NCBI RefSeq assembly: GCF_958298935.1
Contig: NC_084924.1
Coordinates: 30,911,819-30,975,818 of the forward strand
Direction of reading: 5' to 3'
From: Phragmites australis
Lineage: Eukaryota > Streptophyta > Magnoliopsida > Poales > Poaceae
Length of the DNA: 64,000 bases
The notes beneath the pieces were generated by a model. It did not search any database. It worked only from the letters and a program-made list of their open reading frames with translations, and was not told the DNA's origin. The position numbers were made by a program, and so were the translations under genes. Positions 23,101 through 34,512 of this stretch are shown piece by piece. Every line of letters starts with the position of its first letter. Positions within the stretch are counted from its first letter, which is position 1.

Positions 23101-24006
23101 GCTGCGTGGGCTACCGCGCCGAGCCGCTGCCCCTCTGGCCGCGCAGCGCTGCCGCCCGCGCTGCCGCCGTGCGTGCTGTCCCGCCAGCCGGCGAGCCCTC
23201 TCATCTCTCCAGCACACCTCACTTCGCTCCGGTCTCCCTCCTCTCTCCCTCCGCCTCTCTCTGTTCTCCCGTGAGCCACCCGTGGTACAGTCGCCCCCTC
23301 CCTTATCCCTTCATGCCTCCTCCGACATGTGGGCCCCAGTGGCTGGGCAAGTCACCGGTCCACCCGAGCCGCCCCGGTTCACCAGCTCGTGGACCGAATC
23401 CACCTGCGCAGTACTCCTTCGGTCCACGGTGCACCGCCTTCACAAGCACCTCCGGTTCACGAATTCCGTAGACCAAGTCCACAGAACAGTGCTCTTTTTT
23501 AATTTTCAGGATTTCTTTTCCGGCAAAACTTTCGGTAGCCATATCTCCTCCATTTCAACTCCGATTTCAGCGATTCTTTCGCCGATATTCCTCTAAAATC
23601 ATAATCTACCACCATACCAAATATTGTAATTTTGGAGTTTGTTTATTTTCTCATCCGGTATTTAATTTGTGCCGTCGTGTTTGATTTAGATTTAGATTTT
23701 GTCTTTTAATAAATAAAGTGAGTTAGATAATTTCATAAATATATTTAGGATATAATCATGTATAAGTTGCTTATATTAATCTAGCTTAAGTGTAGATTAA
23801 TCATCATGTGATTTAAAGGGTAGTTTTGTAGATTAATCTTTTAATTAATGTTGCAGTATATTGTTATTTCATGTGATGGGTTACAATTAATCTTAGCTCA
23901 ATTAAGGTAATAAATTAATCCGTGTAGCGGTTAAATAAATAAATATATGTTAATAGAATATGATAGAATAATTTAACATTAGTAATTAATTGAATAACCT
24001 TTTGAT

Positions 24007-24087
24007 AATTAATTAATTAGATTCAAAGAATAGATTAACCTAATTAATTAATTAGATTCAAAGAATAGATTAACCTAATTAATTAAT
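24007..24087 (+). repeat. Tandem duplication, 36-bp unit
   Basis: Two adjacent copies of ATTAGATTCAAAGAATAG followed by ATTAACCTAATTAATT, inside unit C. Confidence 0.75.
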
Positions 24088-25916
24088 TACATGCATGCTT
24101 TTAACATAGCTATAGAATATAACTTAATTAGTGTGGCAATTAAACAACACCAAGTAATTAAGATTAGTTGCTAAATAATCATATTTAGTGATATAGATTA
24201 GAATAATTAATCTTCACACTTAAGCACAGATAATCGTCTAGAGTTATACTTACGTATATATGTATACATGCTCACATACATATAGACGTAAGTATTACAC
24301 ATATATTCATGCATGTACACGTGCACTCATCTACATGTAGAATCTCTAACTGTCGCCTTCCGGCAGTTACTCTAATAAGAGTTCACCTAGTTAATCGTGA
24401 TTTGTTTAGGCTTTCTCTTAGGTTAATAAAACAACTAGGTTAATAGACTAGCCTAGGTTCGCTAGATGATCCCATTATTCTCTGTGTATTAGTTTCGTAT
24501 TGATTAGAGTTGTTGATCGTCTTTCACTAGGTTTAGCTTTTGTCGTTTTCTTCGTCGTTCTTCTTTCGTTTTGGTATTTCTTAGTTTTGTTTTGGTGTTC
24601 AATTGCTTAGTCGTTGTACGCTTTTTGTCGTTAATCTGCGTAGGCTCGAAGTCAAGGTTCTAAGCAAGAACGCGAGGAAGGAACTGAAGGCAAGATCCAG
24701 TGATGAAGAAGAACCCGAAAGATGTGAACGACAAGACCAATCGTGAATTGACCCTTCAGGAAGGCAAGTCCTATTTCCTTGATCATATTGAACCTATGAT
24801 TTTCAAATAATATACATGATCAACTAAAACCGGACTTATTATCGCATGTGCTATATATTGCGTTTTCTTTCAAACTACTTGTAGTAGTTAATCCTATCAA
24901 CACTGCTATGCCTTACATATCATCATCTAGAATACATATCACCCTAGGAATACCTGTTGTTAAATATATTAACAATAGACGACGTCTGGATATCTAGCAT
25001 GCTTAGGATTGAATACATCTCCTCGAAGATGTTGCTTTTAAAACACTTCTCTTCGGAGACAAGATTTACTATTATCAATGATAACTCATATGCCATGATT
25101 TCTTGATGGTTGTGAATTCCGTGATGGTCGGAAAATCTTTGATGTCATGTGGGACATGGAAGGTGATGTGTAAAAATGGGTGAAAACTATTTTGGTGCGG
25201 GCAGGTAGAGTAGTCCTCCGGGGAGGATGCTCTTGGGGGCTTGAGTTACATGGTGGTATTTATTGCCCATGAAGATGCCTAGTCCGGCCGCTTAAGGACC
25301 GAGTCTTGCCCCGTCATGCTTAGCCACCCCGTGCAACCATGCGTCCTGTATGGGCAAGACTTGATTTTTTCTTCATTGGACTGAGTTGGGCATCATATCA
25401 GGAGGTTGAGAGCAACGAGCAACCAAGGGTCTATCTGTTCCACTGTTTGGAGGATTCAGGGACCGGCTTAGGCTTAAAAAGGGAGGCTGGCCTTCGGAAC
25501 ATGCAGCTCTGGAACTTGGCGTGTCTCGTGGAAAAGCCCGGTAGAAAAGGTGTTTGGAGAATCTCGGTATGATTCGCTCCTCCGCTTGCAACGGTTGGAC
25601 GCTGAGCATATCATATGGGTAAAGTTGTACAACCTTTGCAAAGTGTAAACCTATTCGAATAGCCGTGTCCACGGTCATGGACATGCAAAGCATTGACCTC
25701 ACTTGAATAGACTCTGGGTGCGTGCGTCTTGACGAGTGAGTGTGTTGACTAGATGTCCATGTGATGTGGTTCCTGGCTCGATCCGCCAGAAGTTGTGTGG
25801 TACTAGAGGTACACCAGATATGATAAAAGGGACTGCGGAGTGAGGTATAGCCCCTCCCAGGACCGAAAACTCCCAGATACAACTTGTTGCCCTGGTTTTG
25901 GTTTTAAAACTATTTC

Positions 25917-26092
25917 AACAGCTTTATTACCAGGTCACCTTCTAATACGTTGGGGACTTGAGGTGATATTCAGTACCAACAGAAGATGTCTGAACCGTTT
26001 TACTTCTAAACCGTTTTGACAGCTTTGTCATCATGTCACCTTCTAATATGTTGGGGACTTCAGGTAATACTTAGTACCAACAGAAGATGCCT
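25917..26092 (+). repeat. Direct repeat, 100-bp period, two copies
   Basis: Both copies contain GTCACCTTCTAATA, GTTGGGGACTT and TACCAACAGAAGATG at the same spacing (from 25917 and 26017). Inside unit C. Confidence 0.75.
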
Positions 26093-28266
26093 GTCTTTGT
26101 TTTCAAAAGCTTTGTTACATTTAATTCAAAAGGTTAACAATGAAGAATATAACTGGATACCTGCATAAAACCTATTTTACGCTCAAAACTATGACGTAAA
26201 GCCTTATCCTTGAAATATCCATTATGCATCTATCAACCCCCTTGAAGTAGTATAGAACTTGTTGAGTACCTTCCGTACTCAGTCTTATTGCTTTCAGATT
26301 GTTGAGTTGGAGATCAACCTCAACCCAGATGAAGTCAAAGAGAAGAATTCTAAGGTCGCGTCCGCACCTGAGTTGCCTGTGGCATTGGGTTGCATCGTCG
26401 TTTCGCTCCGCTGCACTGTAGGCTCTTCTGCCTGGCTGGTCTGTTGTGGATTCTTGTCCACCGAATCATCTTTTTGCTTTTCAGGTATTTATTTTACTTA
26501 TTGTATTCGAAGTATGTATTTGATATCATTATGTTGAATTCTGCGCGTATCAGCTACTTGATCCAGGGACTGATACAGGAGGCACAGGGGAACCCGGGTT
26601 CGGGGTCCTGACAGAAACTGTCTAAAACAGAATAATTTAAGCTAAACCCGAGCCTAAACTATGACGGCTACTGTATATTTATAGGGGGACGTGAGGAGGT
26701 CGACATAGGATTGTGCAACCGTGGAAAGAAGTGTACACAACCTGGACTCCGACCCAGACACAATTACAAGACCCGACAGGGTCCAAAACGGTGACGTAGC
26801 ACCTTATTCCTTCGACTCTGACTACACTATAAGGAATATTTGGTCGATCTCATATCCATTGAGAAGGGCTCATCATAGGCTTTCCAAAATATCCAAGATC
26901 ACCTAAAATAGACTTCGTATGAGAGAGTTTTGCATGTTTTACTTACGTGCTGTCCTGAGACTCGACCACGACCACGACTTCAACCACGACCACAACTTTG
27001 ACCACAACCATGACTAGAACTCAGCCTTGAGTCCGAGTATACTTGGTCTTCGAGGGGTGACGTTCAAGTAAGGTTGTGGTGCTTCTCCCACGTTCCTAAG
27101 CAATAAAATATTACAAGAATTTAGTAGTAATCCATCCAAGGAAGCATAAACAGCGAGAAACGAGTTCACCTTGTGGTCTAATTATCGTGCACGTGCTCTT
27201 GTAATTGGATCTTGTATGATTTGAGGAATATTAATAGTATTGATCGTATCTGAAGGAGCCATGGGCTCATCATGATCACTTTAAGCACTTTGGTGATTTG
27301 GATATTTTCTCAAGTGTATATGGGTTTCTCTGGACATCCACACCTTGAAATGACTGAGTGGAGGGGTATTTATAGCCTCAAACTTGCGCACTAGCCATTA
27401 ACCCAACGGCTCAGAAAAACTATTAACAATAATATCATCTTTTTTGCCGCGCGAATCCAGATTGAGATTGAGGAAAGGAAGTTAATTAAGTTTTCCAGGA
27501 TTGTCCGGTGACAATAGAAGTATAATCACCGAACAATCCGGTGAGTACACAATCATTAACTAGTTGTTGGATTCCACTTAAAGTCATCCTAAGCACCGGA
27601 TACTCCGTGGATTCTTCAACTTCATCACTGGACCTTCCTGTGAGCTAACTTCAACCAAACTGCACCACTTCTTCTCTATGTAAAACACTCCGATGCACTT
27701 CCTCTTCACACCACAACATCCGTGAGCTAAGCTTTAATCTTCAACTCTTGACACATTCTCTGCAAGAAATGCTCCGGTAATGATACTCCGGTGTACACAA
27801 TACATTCACCAGACCATCCGGTCACATGATCTCCATTCTTTAGCACTTGGAATTGCCTCTACAAGAATTACTCCGGTGCTTTATACCCTTCATCATTGGA
27901 CTATCCAATCAATGCACAGCTTGTGAACTTTCCCTAAGAATACTTCGGTGTGTATCTTTTTCATCAGCACCGAACTATCTTGTGGCTTCATCTATTTTGC
28001 TATTTTTTGCAGATAAAGCTCTAGTGTGTACACTTTCTTCTACACTGGACTATCCGGTGAGGACTTTTCTCCTAGGACTTCTCTAATTCAATCAAACTTT
28101 GTCCCAGCTACGGTGGTTTCTTTATGTATTACATCCATGAGACATACTAAAATATATACTTAACAAACATGTTAGTCTCATTGATTATATTATCATTAAT
28201 CACCAAAATCACATACATGTATTAAAGATGTTCCGCTACTATCTCCCTAAGGGCATGTTCGCTACA

Positions 28267-30597
28267 ATCTTCATCTTTTTTGTTGATTGATGACAACATA
28301 ATCAAAGCAAGTGACAAATAACAAATGTTATCAATTGTAAAGAGTACAAGGCCATACTATATTGCTTGGATGCATGTTCTTACCACTTAGTCTCTCTTTG
28401 TTGTGGCTTTTTTTTCCTCCATTGTCACTATCTCCCTTGAACGATCTATGCAAGAGCTTCTTTATTTGCATGCTCTTGATACCAAATGTAGATGATTCAC
28501 CCTTTGTCAATCTAGGACTTCTCCCTCTTTGCGAGTCTTGGCGTCCCTAGACATCTTTTTTCTCCATTAGGTATAGCCTCTCGATCATCTTGTTTCTTTC
28601 TTTGGTCATCAAACTTCTCCCCTTATATCAATAATCTCAAAAAAGGCTACAAACACATGTTGAACTTGAGGAATAGCGTTAGAGCACATGGAAGAGAGCT
28701 TAATAAATCATGATCCAATGAAATGATACCAATTGAAGGGATACCACTTGTCGGGATAAAATTTTAAGAATATGATACCAATTGAAATGAAAGCATATGG
28801 ATCACAAATCATGAAAACTCACATGATATGATTTAAAACTCTCCATGTATATGTTCATACATATGATAAGAGAGAGAGACATATGCACAACTAGACAATA
28901 TGTAAAGATGAAAGTTTAAGCTATATTATGCATGGAGGTAACTTAAATGAACAAATGAATTGACAATGATACCAACTGAAAGCTTTAAGCATTGCATACA
29001 TCTGGAGACTTGTTGATCACTCTATAAGACTACAAAAGATATTAATTGAAACACATATTAGTCTCAATATCACAACCTATAGGATATGCTCTCACTAAAT
29101 ACGTGCATGCAAGTGTTGGTACTTGTGAGATATGCACACATCATCGATATCAATGGAGAATTTACTCTATAGATTGGATTCATGGCATATAAATGATATC
29201 AAATGTAAGATTAGTGCCATGAAAGAAATCTACCACTAATAAACCATGTAGGTTGCACATGAGTTAGAGGGAAGTATAAGCAAACTATCATATGAAAAAC
29301 ATACACTAAACATTACAATAAATTGAAAGATACACATGCAATCCTAGACAAGGCAAAGTGCTAGATGTAAAATAAAATACATGAACATAAATTTAGCTAT
29401 CATTATCTCTTTACCTTTGGATGAGGGAGGTATATGATGATCATGATCTTCATCAGTACGTTCAAACTTTATATGCTTGGCTTTTTTCTTTAACTTTCGC
29501 TTCATCTTGTGAGCTAAGTCTATAACTCCCCCAAGCCAATCTTTAGACCTCAAGTCTTCTTTGGAACCTAAACCGACTGTGGCCCATTCATATTGATGAT
29601 GATTTTCTTAGGCACACAAATGGGTTGGTTCTACCCCCAATCTCTTCTCGCAACCTTGTGTGCAACTACCTTACCATTGTTTTTCTTCTTGAGTTTGTAG
29701 TGGTTGTTCTTGTTCTTGATCTTATAATTGAGCTTGGTGTAGAGATTAGAGGTCTTGTTGGAGAGGTTCATTGCTTTCTTATTCTCCTTGGTCTCCTTCT
29801 TGACTTGCTTGCATTAGAAGTATTTGTGGCCTTCTTAATGGCACTTAAGCATGTCACGGTGGACCTCTTAGCAAGTTTGTTCACCAAGGTTGCATGGTTA
29901 TCTTGAGTAGGTTGGACATGATTCTTACCCTTTAATCTTACCAAGTCTTTTTTGAGCTTCTCCATTTCTTACTTGAGCTCATCATTTTCTTGTGCAATGA
30001 GATCATCACACTTTTATACGATAACATTCTTAACACATATCTCATTGCAAAGAGGTGAACTAGATAGATCAATTAAATCATCAAAAGAAGTGCAAAAATC
30101 TATATTAGGATTGAAATTAAATAGACAAGTAGATTATTTTAAAGGGACCTTAGTTTGAGATTCAATGCACTCAAGTTTTGCCTTAAGTTCTTTATACTCC
30201 TTGTTTAGCAATTCAAATTTGCTAACTAATTGTTTATAATTAGAAACAAAAGTAGCATGAATGTCATTAAGGGTATTGAATTTCTTTAGTTTTTTAGTTT
30301 ATTTTTTTAAGACCCTTTGTTGCTCATTGATCAAATCAAGAAGTTCTTATTGAGAGGGGAAATTCTCATCTGATTTATCATCACTTACATCGCTTTCTAT
30401 ACCTTTAGCCATTAAACACTTGTGTAATGATGAATTGCATGATGACAACCTTAAGGAAAAGCTTCTATTGGAGGAGTGGGTGACGAAGCTCTCATCATTT
30501 GAGCTTGAATCTTCATTTTCACTCACTCATCTTCCCATATTTGCAAATACTTTGGCTCTTCCTCTTGTCTCCCTCTTACTCTTAGTCTTCTCTTTCT
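28267..30597 (-). other. 3' part of element A interior, no intact gene
   Basis: Corresponds to the region downstream of gag. It holds broken remnants of the gag C-terminus (29768-29965, EKLKKDLVRLKGKNHVQPTQ, with the zinc-knuckle cysteines largely lost) and a lysine-rich fragment at 29344-29553. Between 28320 and 29250 the motif TGATACCAATTG and variants recur (near 28730, 28773, 28970, 29040, 29145 and 29198). Confidence 0.65.
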
Positions 30598-31371
30598 TTA
30601 TGTGATCAATTGTTTTGACAAGTCTTTCATGGAGATTCGGTGATCAATCTTCGTATTGATCTTCTTGATGTTCTTCTCCACTTGAGAGATGAGCTTGACG
30701 ACTTCGGGATCCATCTCTTCATCGCTTGAGGTATTTTGCTCATATTCATCGCTCTCTTCATATTCATCTTCATCATCTTTGCTTGAGCTTAACTCTTGCT
30801 CTTGACTCCTCATCTTCGCTTTCATGTGTGGGCATGGTACTTTCTTGCTTGTGAGAGAAAGGTTCTTAGCGTCGGATGAGGAAGAGACTTCCATCTCTAT
30901 GTTCATGGTCATCTCATGGGTGGTGATCTTACCAAGCACTTGACTTAAAGTCATCCTCTTGATGTCGTTGTTATCGTAGATGATGCAGACTATCAATTTG
31001 TACTTTGGAAGAAGAGCTTGAAGTATTATTCTCATCACTTGATCATCTTCAATCTGCATCAAACCTAACCAATCGATCTCATTGATAAGAATATTCAAAT
31101 ATGAGTACATATCATTAGTATTTTTATAGGGTAGTTGTTTGATGCTATTGAGCTTAATAACTAGCACATGATATTTCTCATTGCGGATATCATTTGTGCC
31201 TTCATGAATTTCAATGAGACTAGTCCAAATATCATGTGTATTAGTGAGAAAATAAACATGATTAAATGCATCAACCTTTAAAAATGATAAAATGATACTC
31301 TTCGCTAATGCATCTATTGCCTCTACTTGTTGGTGATGCGTTGTCTCATCCCTTTCTCGATGACTTCCCAA
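30598..31371 (-). pseudogene. gag: gag (UBN2-type) of copia element A
   Basis: Frame of 257 residues with the copia gag signature NTHDIWTSLIEIHEG, RNEKYHVLVIKLNSIKQLPY and LQALLPKYKLIVCIIYD, then an acidic serine-rich tail (SSSKDDEDEYEESDEYEQN). This is the UBN2 or gag-polypeptide family of copia elements. It would assemble the particle. The frame ends near 30598 in KDLSKQLIT, whereas the copy at 61885-62733 continues into a basic region, and the downstream zinc knuckle is out of frame and degraded. Nothing encodes pol. Likely dead, though the N-terminal part is open. Confidence 0.8.
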
Positions 31372-31559
31372 ACATCTAGACCCTTGGCTTGCAATAATTT
31401 TCCAACGAGGAAATTTGTGTCAACGAAAAATGGAACATTATGGGTATCTATCATAACCCCGGACGTCACAACTCACTAGGCAGTGAAGCCTAACCGATCA
31501 AAATGATATGGGGTCTCAAATACTACTTGAATGGCATGTCCTTGTCAAGGTATGAGCCC

Positions 31560-31575
31560 CGGCTCTCATACCAAT
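31560..31575 (-). other. Primer-binding site of element A
   Basis: Minus strand AATTGGTATGAGAGCC directly after the 5' LTR end CCTCACA. It matches the usual initiator-Met tRNA complement TGGTATCAGAGC except for one base. Confidence 0.85.
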
Positions 31576-32244
31576 TGTGAGGATCGGTGATGTCCTAAGA
31601 GGACGGGAGTGTGTGAATTAGGATACTTACAAAACTAATCAAGTTGGCTCCAAAATCTTCACAAGATAAATCTATCTTAATTTATATTTAAATGTACTCT
31701 AGGTTTATCTAATGTGTCTACTTTACCGTTCAAAAGAGATTTCAACCTATCTAGGAGGTAAATTGCAGGAATGTAAATACAGAAGCGTAAATAAGATAGA
31801 GAGAGCAAACTCAGCACAAGAGATTTTTATTCTGTAGTACCGATGGCATGAATACCACCCCTAGTCTACATTGAAGCTCCACCAAGAATATACTCCCGGT
31901 AGGCACCCTATCATGACCTCTTGAGCCACAAAGCCAAGACCTCAAACCAGATGAGCCGTCAAGCTACTAAGGTAAGGCCTCACCACTAGCCTCTCTTCCG
32001 ATCGTTTGCTATCGTGATCACTTTGGAGCTTGAGCCACCAAGGTAAGAGTCTCCGCGTCCCCATACACGTGTCTTGCCACCGCTCCATACCAAGTCGGAA
32101 GGTCAACAAGCTTGAGCAACTCCGACTCAAATTGCCGGTAAGTCATCAAGACTTTAAAGTGTCAACGTACAACTTGGTACAAACTAGGATCACTCCTAGA
32201 TCCCTTCCTCAAGTTGCAGCACCTAGATACAACTCACTCTAGGC

Positions 32245-32513
32245 AATTTTGCCCTATCAGCTGTAGGACAGAATGACACTTCATGAGAATCATTCTTCAG
32301 GAATTGCATATATTGCCGAGATCCTCCTTAACCGTAAGGAGGGGGATGCCTAAGGCTAGGCTTGTGACTGGAGTGAAGTCGTAACAAGGTAGCGACAGAA
32401 GTATGGAAATAGGATAAGGTAGCGGCGAGACGATCCATTTAAATAGGTGTCAAGTAGAAGTGTTCAGAAAGAGTTAAGAATAGGTTTGGTGAATCGGAAA
32501 CAATTTGATTTTA
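32245..32513 (+). other. Filler insertion with plastid rRNA fragments
   Basis: Interrupts the LTR between CTCACTCTAGGC and TATAAGCACTAAACAC, which are adjacent in the other LTR copies. 32326-32393 matches the 3' end of plastid small-subunit rRNA, including the universal GAAGTCGTAACAAGGTA. 32416-32462 (GGTAGCGGCGAGACGA, AATAGGTGTCAAGT) resembles plastid large-subunit rRNA near its 3' end. In plastid DNA these are kilobases apart, so this is a patchwork. The remaining parts are of unknown source. Non-functional. Confidence 0.8.
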
Positions 32514-32652
32514 TATAAGCACTAAACACTCTCTAATCTTGTGTTTAATTTTCTTGGATGATTACTTTAAGCACTTTGGTGGATTGGATATCTTCTCAAG
32601 TGTATATGGGTTTCTCTGGACAGCCACACCTTCAAATGACTGAGTGAAGGGG

Positions 32653-32660
32653 TATTTATA
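32653..32660 (-). promoter_or_regulatory. TATA box in the LTR of element A
   Basis: Minus strand GGCTATAAATACCCC. The same box is in the other copies, for example near 27368 and 58866. Confidence 0.65.
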
Positions 32661-33385
32661 GCCTCAAACTTGTGCACTAGCCGCTAACCCAACGGCTCAG
32701 AAAAACTGTTAACACCGAATTATCCGCTTACAACAGAAGTACAATCACCGAACAATTCGGTGAGTACACCATCATTAACTAGCAGTTGGATTCCACTCAA
32801 AGTCATCTTGAACACCGGATACTCCGGTGGATTCTTCAACTTCATCACCAGACCTTCTTGTGAGTTAACTTCAGCCAAACCACGCCACTTATTCTCTGTA
32901 TAAAATACTCCGGTGCACTTCCTCTTCACATCTTCAACTCCTGACACATTCTCTGCAAGAAATGCTTAGGTGATGATGCTCCGGTATACACAATACATTC
33001 ATTGGACCATCCGGTCACATGATCTCCATTCTTTAGCACTTGGAATCACTTATGTAAGAATTGCTCCGATGCTTTATACCCTTCATCACCGGACTATCCG
33101 GTGCCTTCACCTGTTTTGCTCTTTTCTGCAAATAAAGCTTCGGTATATACACTTTCTTCTACACCAGACTATCCGGTGAGGGCTTTTCTCCTAAGACTTC
33201 TCTAATGTAATCAAATTTTGTTCCGATTACAGTGGTTTCTTTATGTATTGCATCCATGAGACTTACTAAAATATATATTTGATAAACATATTAGTCACAT
33301 TGACTATGTTGTCATTAATCACTAAAATTACATACATGTCTTAAAGATGGTCCGCTACAATCTTTCTAAGGGCATGTTTGCTCCA

Positions 33386-34512
33386 TGTGTCTTGTAGAAA
33401 AACATTTCGTGCCGGTTTCAACGCATGAAATTTTAGTTAGGTAAGTTTACTTATCAACCGAACACACTTCAAAAAATTATAAATATAAGTTTATCATGTC
33501 TTCGCCCTCTGTTATAAATATAAGTCCATCTATAAATTCAATGCACCTTCTATTCTACCAAGATGAATCGTAATGTTATGTGATTATATATATCAAGAAA
33601 GAAACTGATCTACTCAAATAACTCAATTCGAACTTTGACATGAACAGTTAAAAAAGTTTCTCAAAATTATATGTTTGTCTAATCCTTCAGACACGCTCTT
33701 AAGTCGTTACAGGAAAACTCAAAAAGAATATCAGGACACTGTTCTGTTTCTTATAACATGCAGGACAGAAAAAATTAATGAACCACTGGATGTTCAATTT
33801 CCAAATTGTTGAACCAGGTACTTGAGCCCCCACTTAGAATACGGGAACTTTGCCAAATTCTTGTGGCAATCATATTATTTCACCTTGCAAATAACCGATA
33901 CAATTATTCACATTCAGAAACATCATCATCAGACCTCGCACTTCGAAGCATTCAGAATAACTAATGGAAAATTGGAAACATTCAAAATAATGGATGACAA
34001 AATAATCATCGAAGCATTCAGAAACTAATGGAAAATTGGAAACATTCAAAATAATGGATGACAAAATAATCACATTTGGATTTTGGACCGATATTAGTCT
34101 GAACTGTGTAGCACAAAACTGAGGAATTGAAAATTTTCCTCTCAATCTACTGAAAGGTTTCGAGACAGTAAGAAAAGAATGTTGCCCACGCCCACGTTAT
34201 CCTCAGGCAAAGAGCATTTACGACCCCTGAATGCCTTGGCACTTCCGGACGGTTACATGTTTTTATGTATAATTTGATTCTGTAAGTAACATTTCCTACC
34301 CTTTGTAAATATACCGAACTCTGTATCTGTGCATGTAGTTTCTTATATTTACATGTCAGCCAATCTGATTCTTGGAAAGCGAGGGATCACCAGATGCTCC
34401 AGCATCTCGTTCACACTGATGCCTTCTACAGAAGCTGCTGAACTCCTGCTCAGCTTGATCTTTCGCCTTTCAAAGTCACAGACAATATCAGCCGCAAGGT
34501 CTCAATATGCTT
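33386..34512. other. Intergenic DNA downstream of the kinase gene
   Basis: Holds a possible degenerate Stowaway end near 33485 (CCCTCTGTTATAAATATAAG) and the tandem duplication at 33945-34073. The last few hundred bases are probably the 3' untranslated region of the kinase gene. No other gene. Confidence 0.5.
33945..34073 (+). repeat. Tandem duplication, 66-bp unit
   Basis: Two adjacent copies starting GAAGCATTCAGA at 33945 and 34011, both containing TGGAAAATTGGAAACATTCA and TGGATGACAAAATAATCA. Confidence 0.85.

Larger units (their letters stand above)
21210..26613. mobile_element. LTR-like unit C, 5,404 bp, nested in solo LTR B
   Basis: Begins TGTAACACCCTGAATTTT and ends CGGGGTCCTGACA, flanked by the 5-bp duplication GAAAC at 21205-21209 and 26614-26618. 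I found no second copy of its ends inside, so it reads as one very long solo LTR or a non-coding element rather than LTR-interior-LTR. Parts: about 21560-22100 full of AATTCAAATTCGAATT-like words; a GC-rich pyrimidine-strand block 22150-23600 with overlapping non-gene frames; an AT-rich block with short tandem repeats; a mixed right part. No reverse transcriptase or other domain recognised. Confidence 0.72.
20922..27272. mobile_element. Solo LTR B (about 942 bp net), itself interrupted
   Basis: Ends TGATGCGTG and GGCTCATCA (TGATG/CATCA inverted termini), flanked by the 5-bp duplication TGATC at 20917-20921 and 27273-27277. It consists of 20922-21209 and 26619-27272; the unit 21210-26613 is inserted inside. 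A TATAAATA box on the minus strand near 26671-26680 suggests minus orientation. No coding sequence. Confidence 0.82.
20203..28266 (-). repeat. 3' LTR of element A, split by a 6.35-kb insertion
   Basis: Pieces 20203-20921 and 27273-28266 together match the 5' LTR at 31576-33385: GATGACGTCCTAAG at one end, TATAAGCACTAAACAC, the TATA box and the CCGGT-rich part at the other. Net length is about 1.7 kb against 1.8 kb for the 5' LTR, which has the 269-bp filler. Confidence 0.8.
20203..33385 (-). mobile_element. Gag-only copia-type LTR retrotransposon A, with nested insertions
   Basis: On the minus strand: 5' LTR 33385-31576, primer site next to 31575, gag, a long non-coding 3' part, then a 3' LTR in two pieces (28266-27273 and 20921-20203) split by the insertion 20922-27272. 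The internal region 28267-31575 is only 3.3 kb and has no protease, RT or integrase, so it needs an autonomous partner. A second copy with an internal region of about the same size lies at 58363-64000. Flanks TATAT (20198-20202) and TGTGT (33386-33390) are not a clean target duplication, so ends are approximate by a few bases. Confidence 0.82.
31576..33385 (-). repeat. 5' LTR of element A, about 1,810 bp
   Basis: Matches the split 3' LTR. It contains a TATA box (minus strand TATAAATA, 32653-32660), a CCGGT-rich segment (32705-33180) and an extra 269-bp plastid-derived filler absent from the other three LTRs of this family in the window. Confidence 0.8.

Noticed and set aside
22559..23596. A 345-codon plus-strand frame and overlapping minus-strand frames
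   Set aside because: Low-complexity Pro, Ala, Arg and Ser composition, open in several frames because of GC content; no domain, and located inside LTR-like unit C.
32326..32393. A functional ribosomal RNA gene
   Set aside because: Only about 68 bases of the 3' end, with mutations, joined to other fragments in an LTR.
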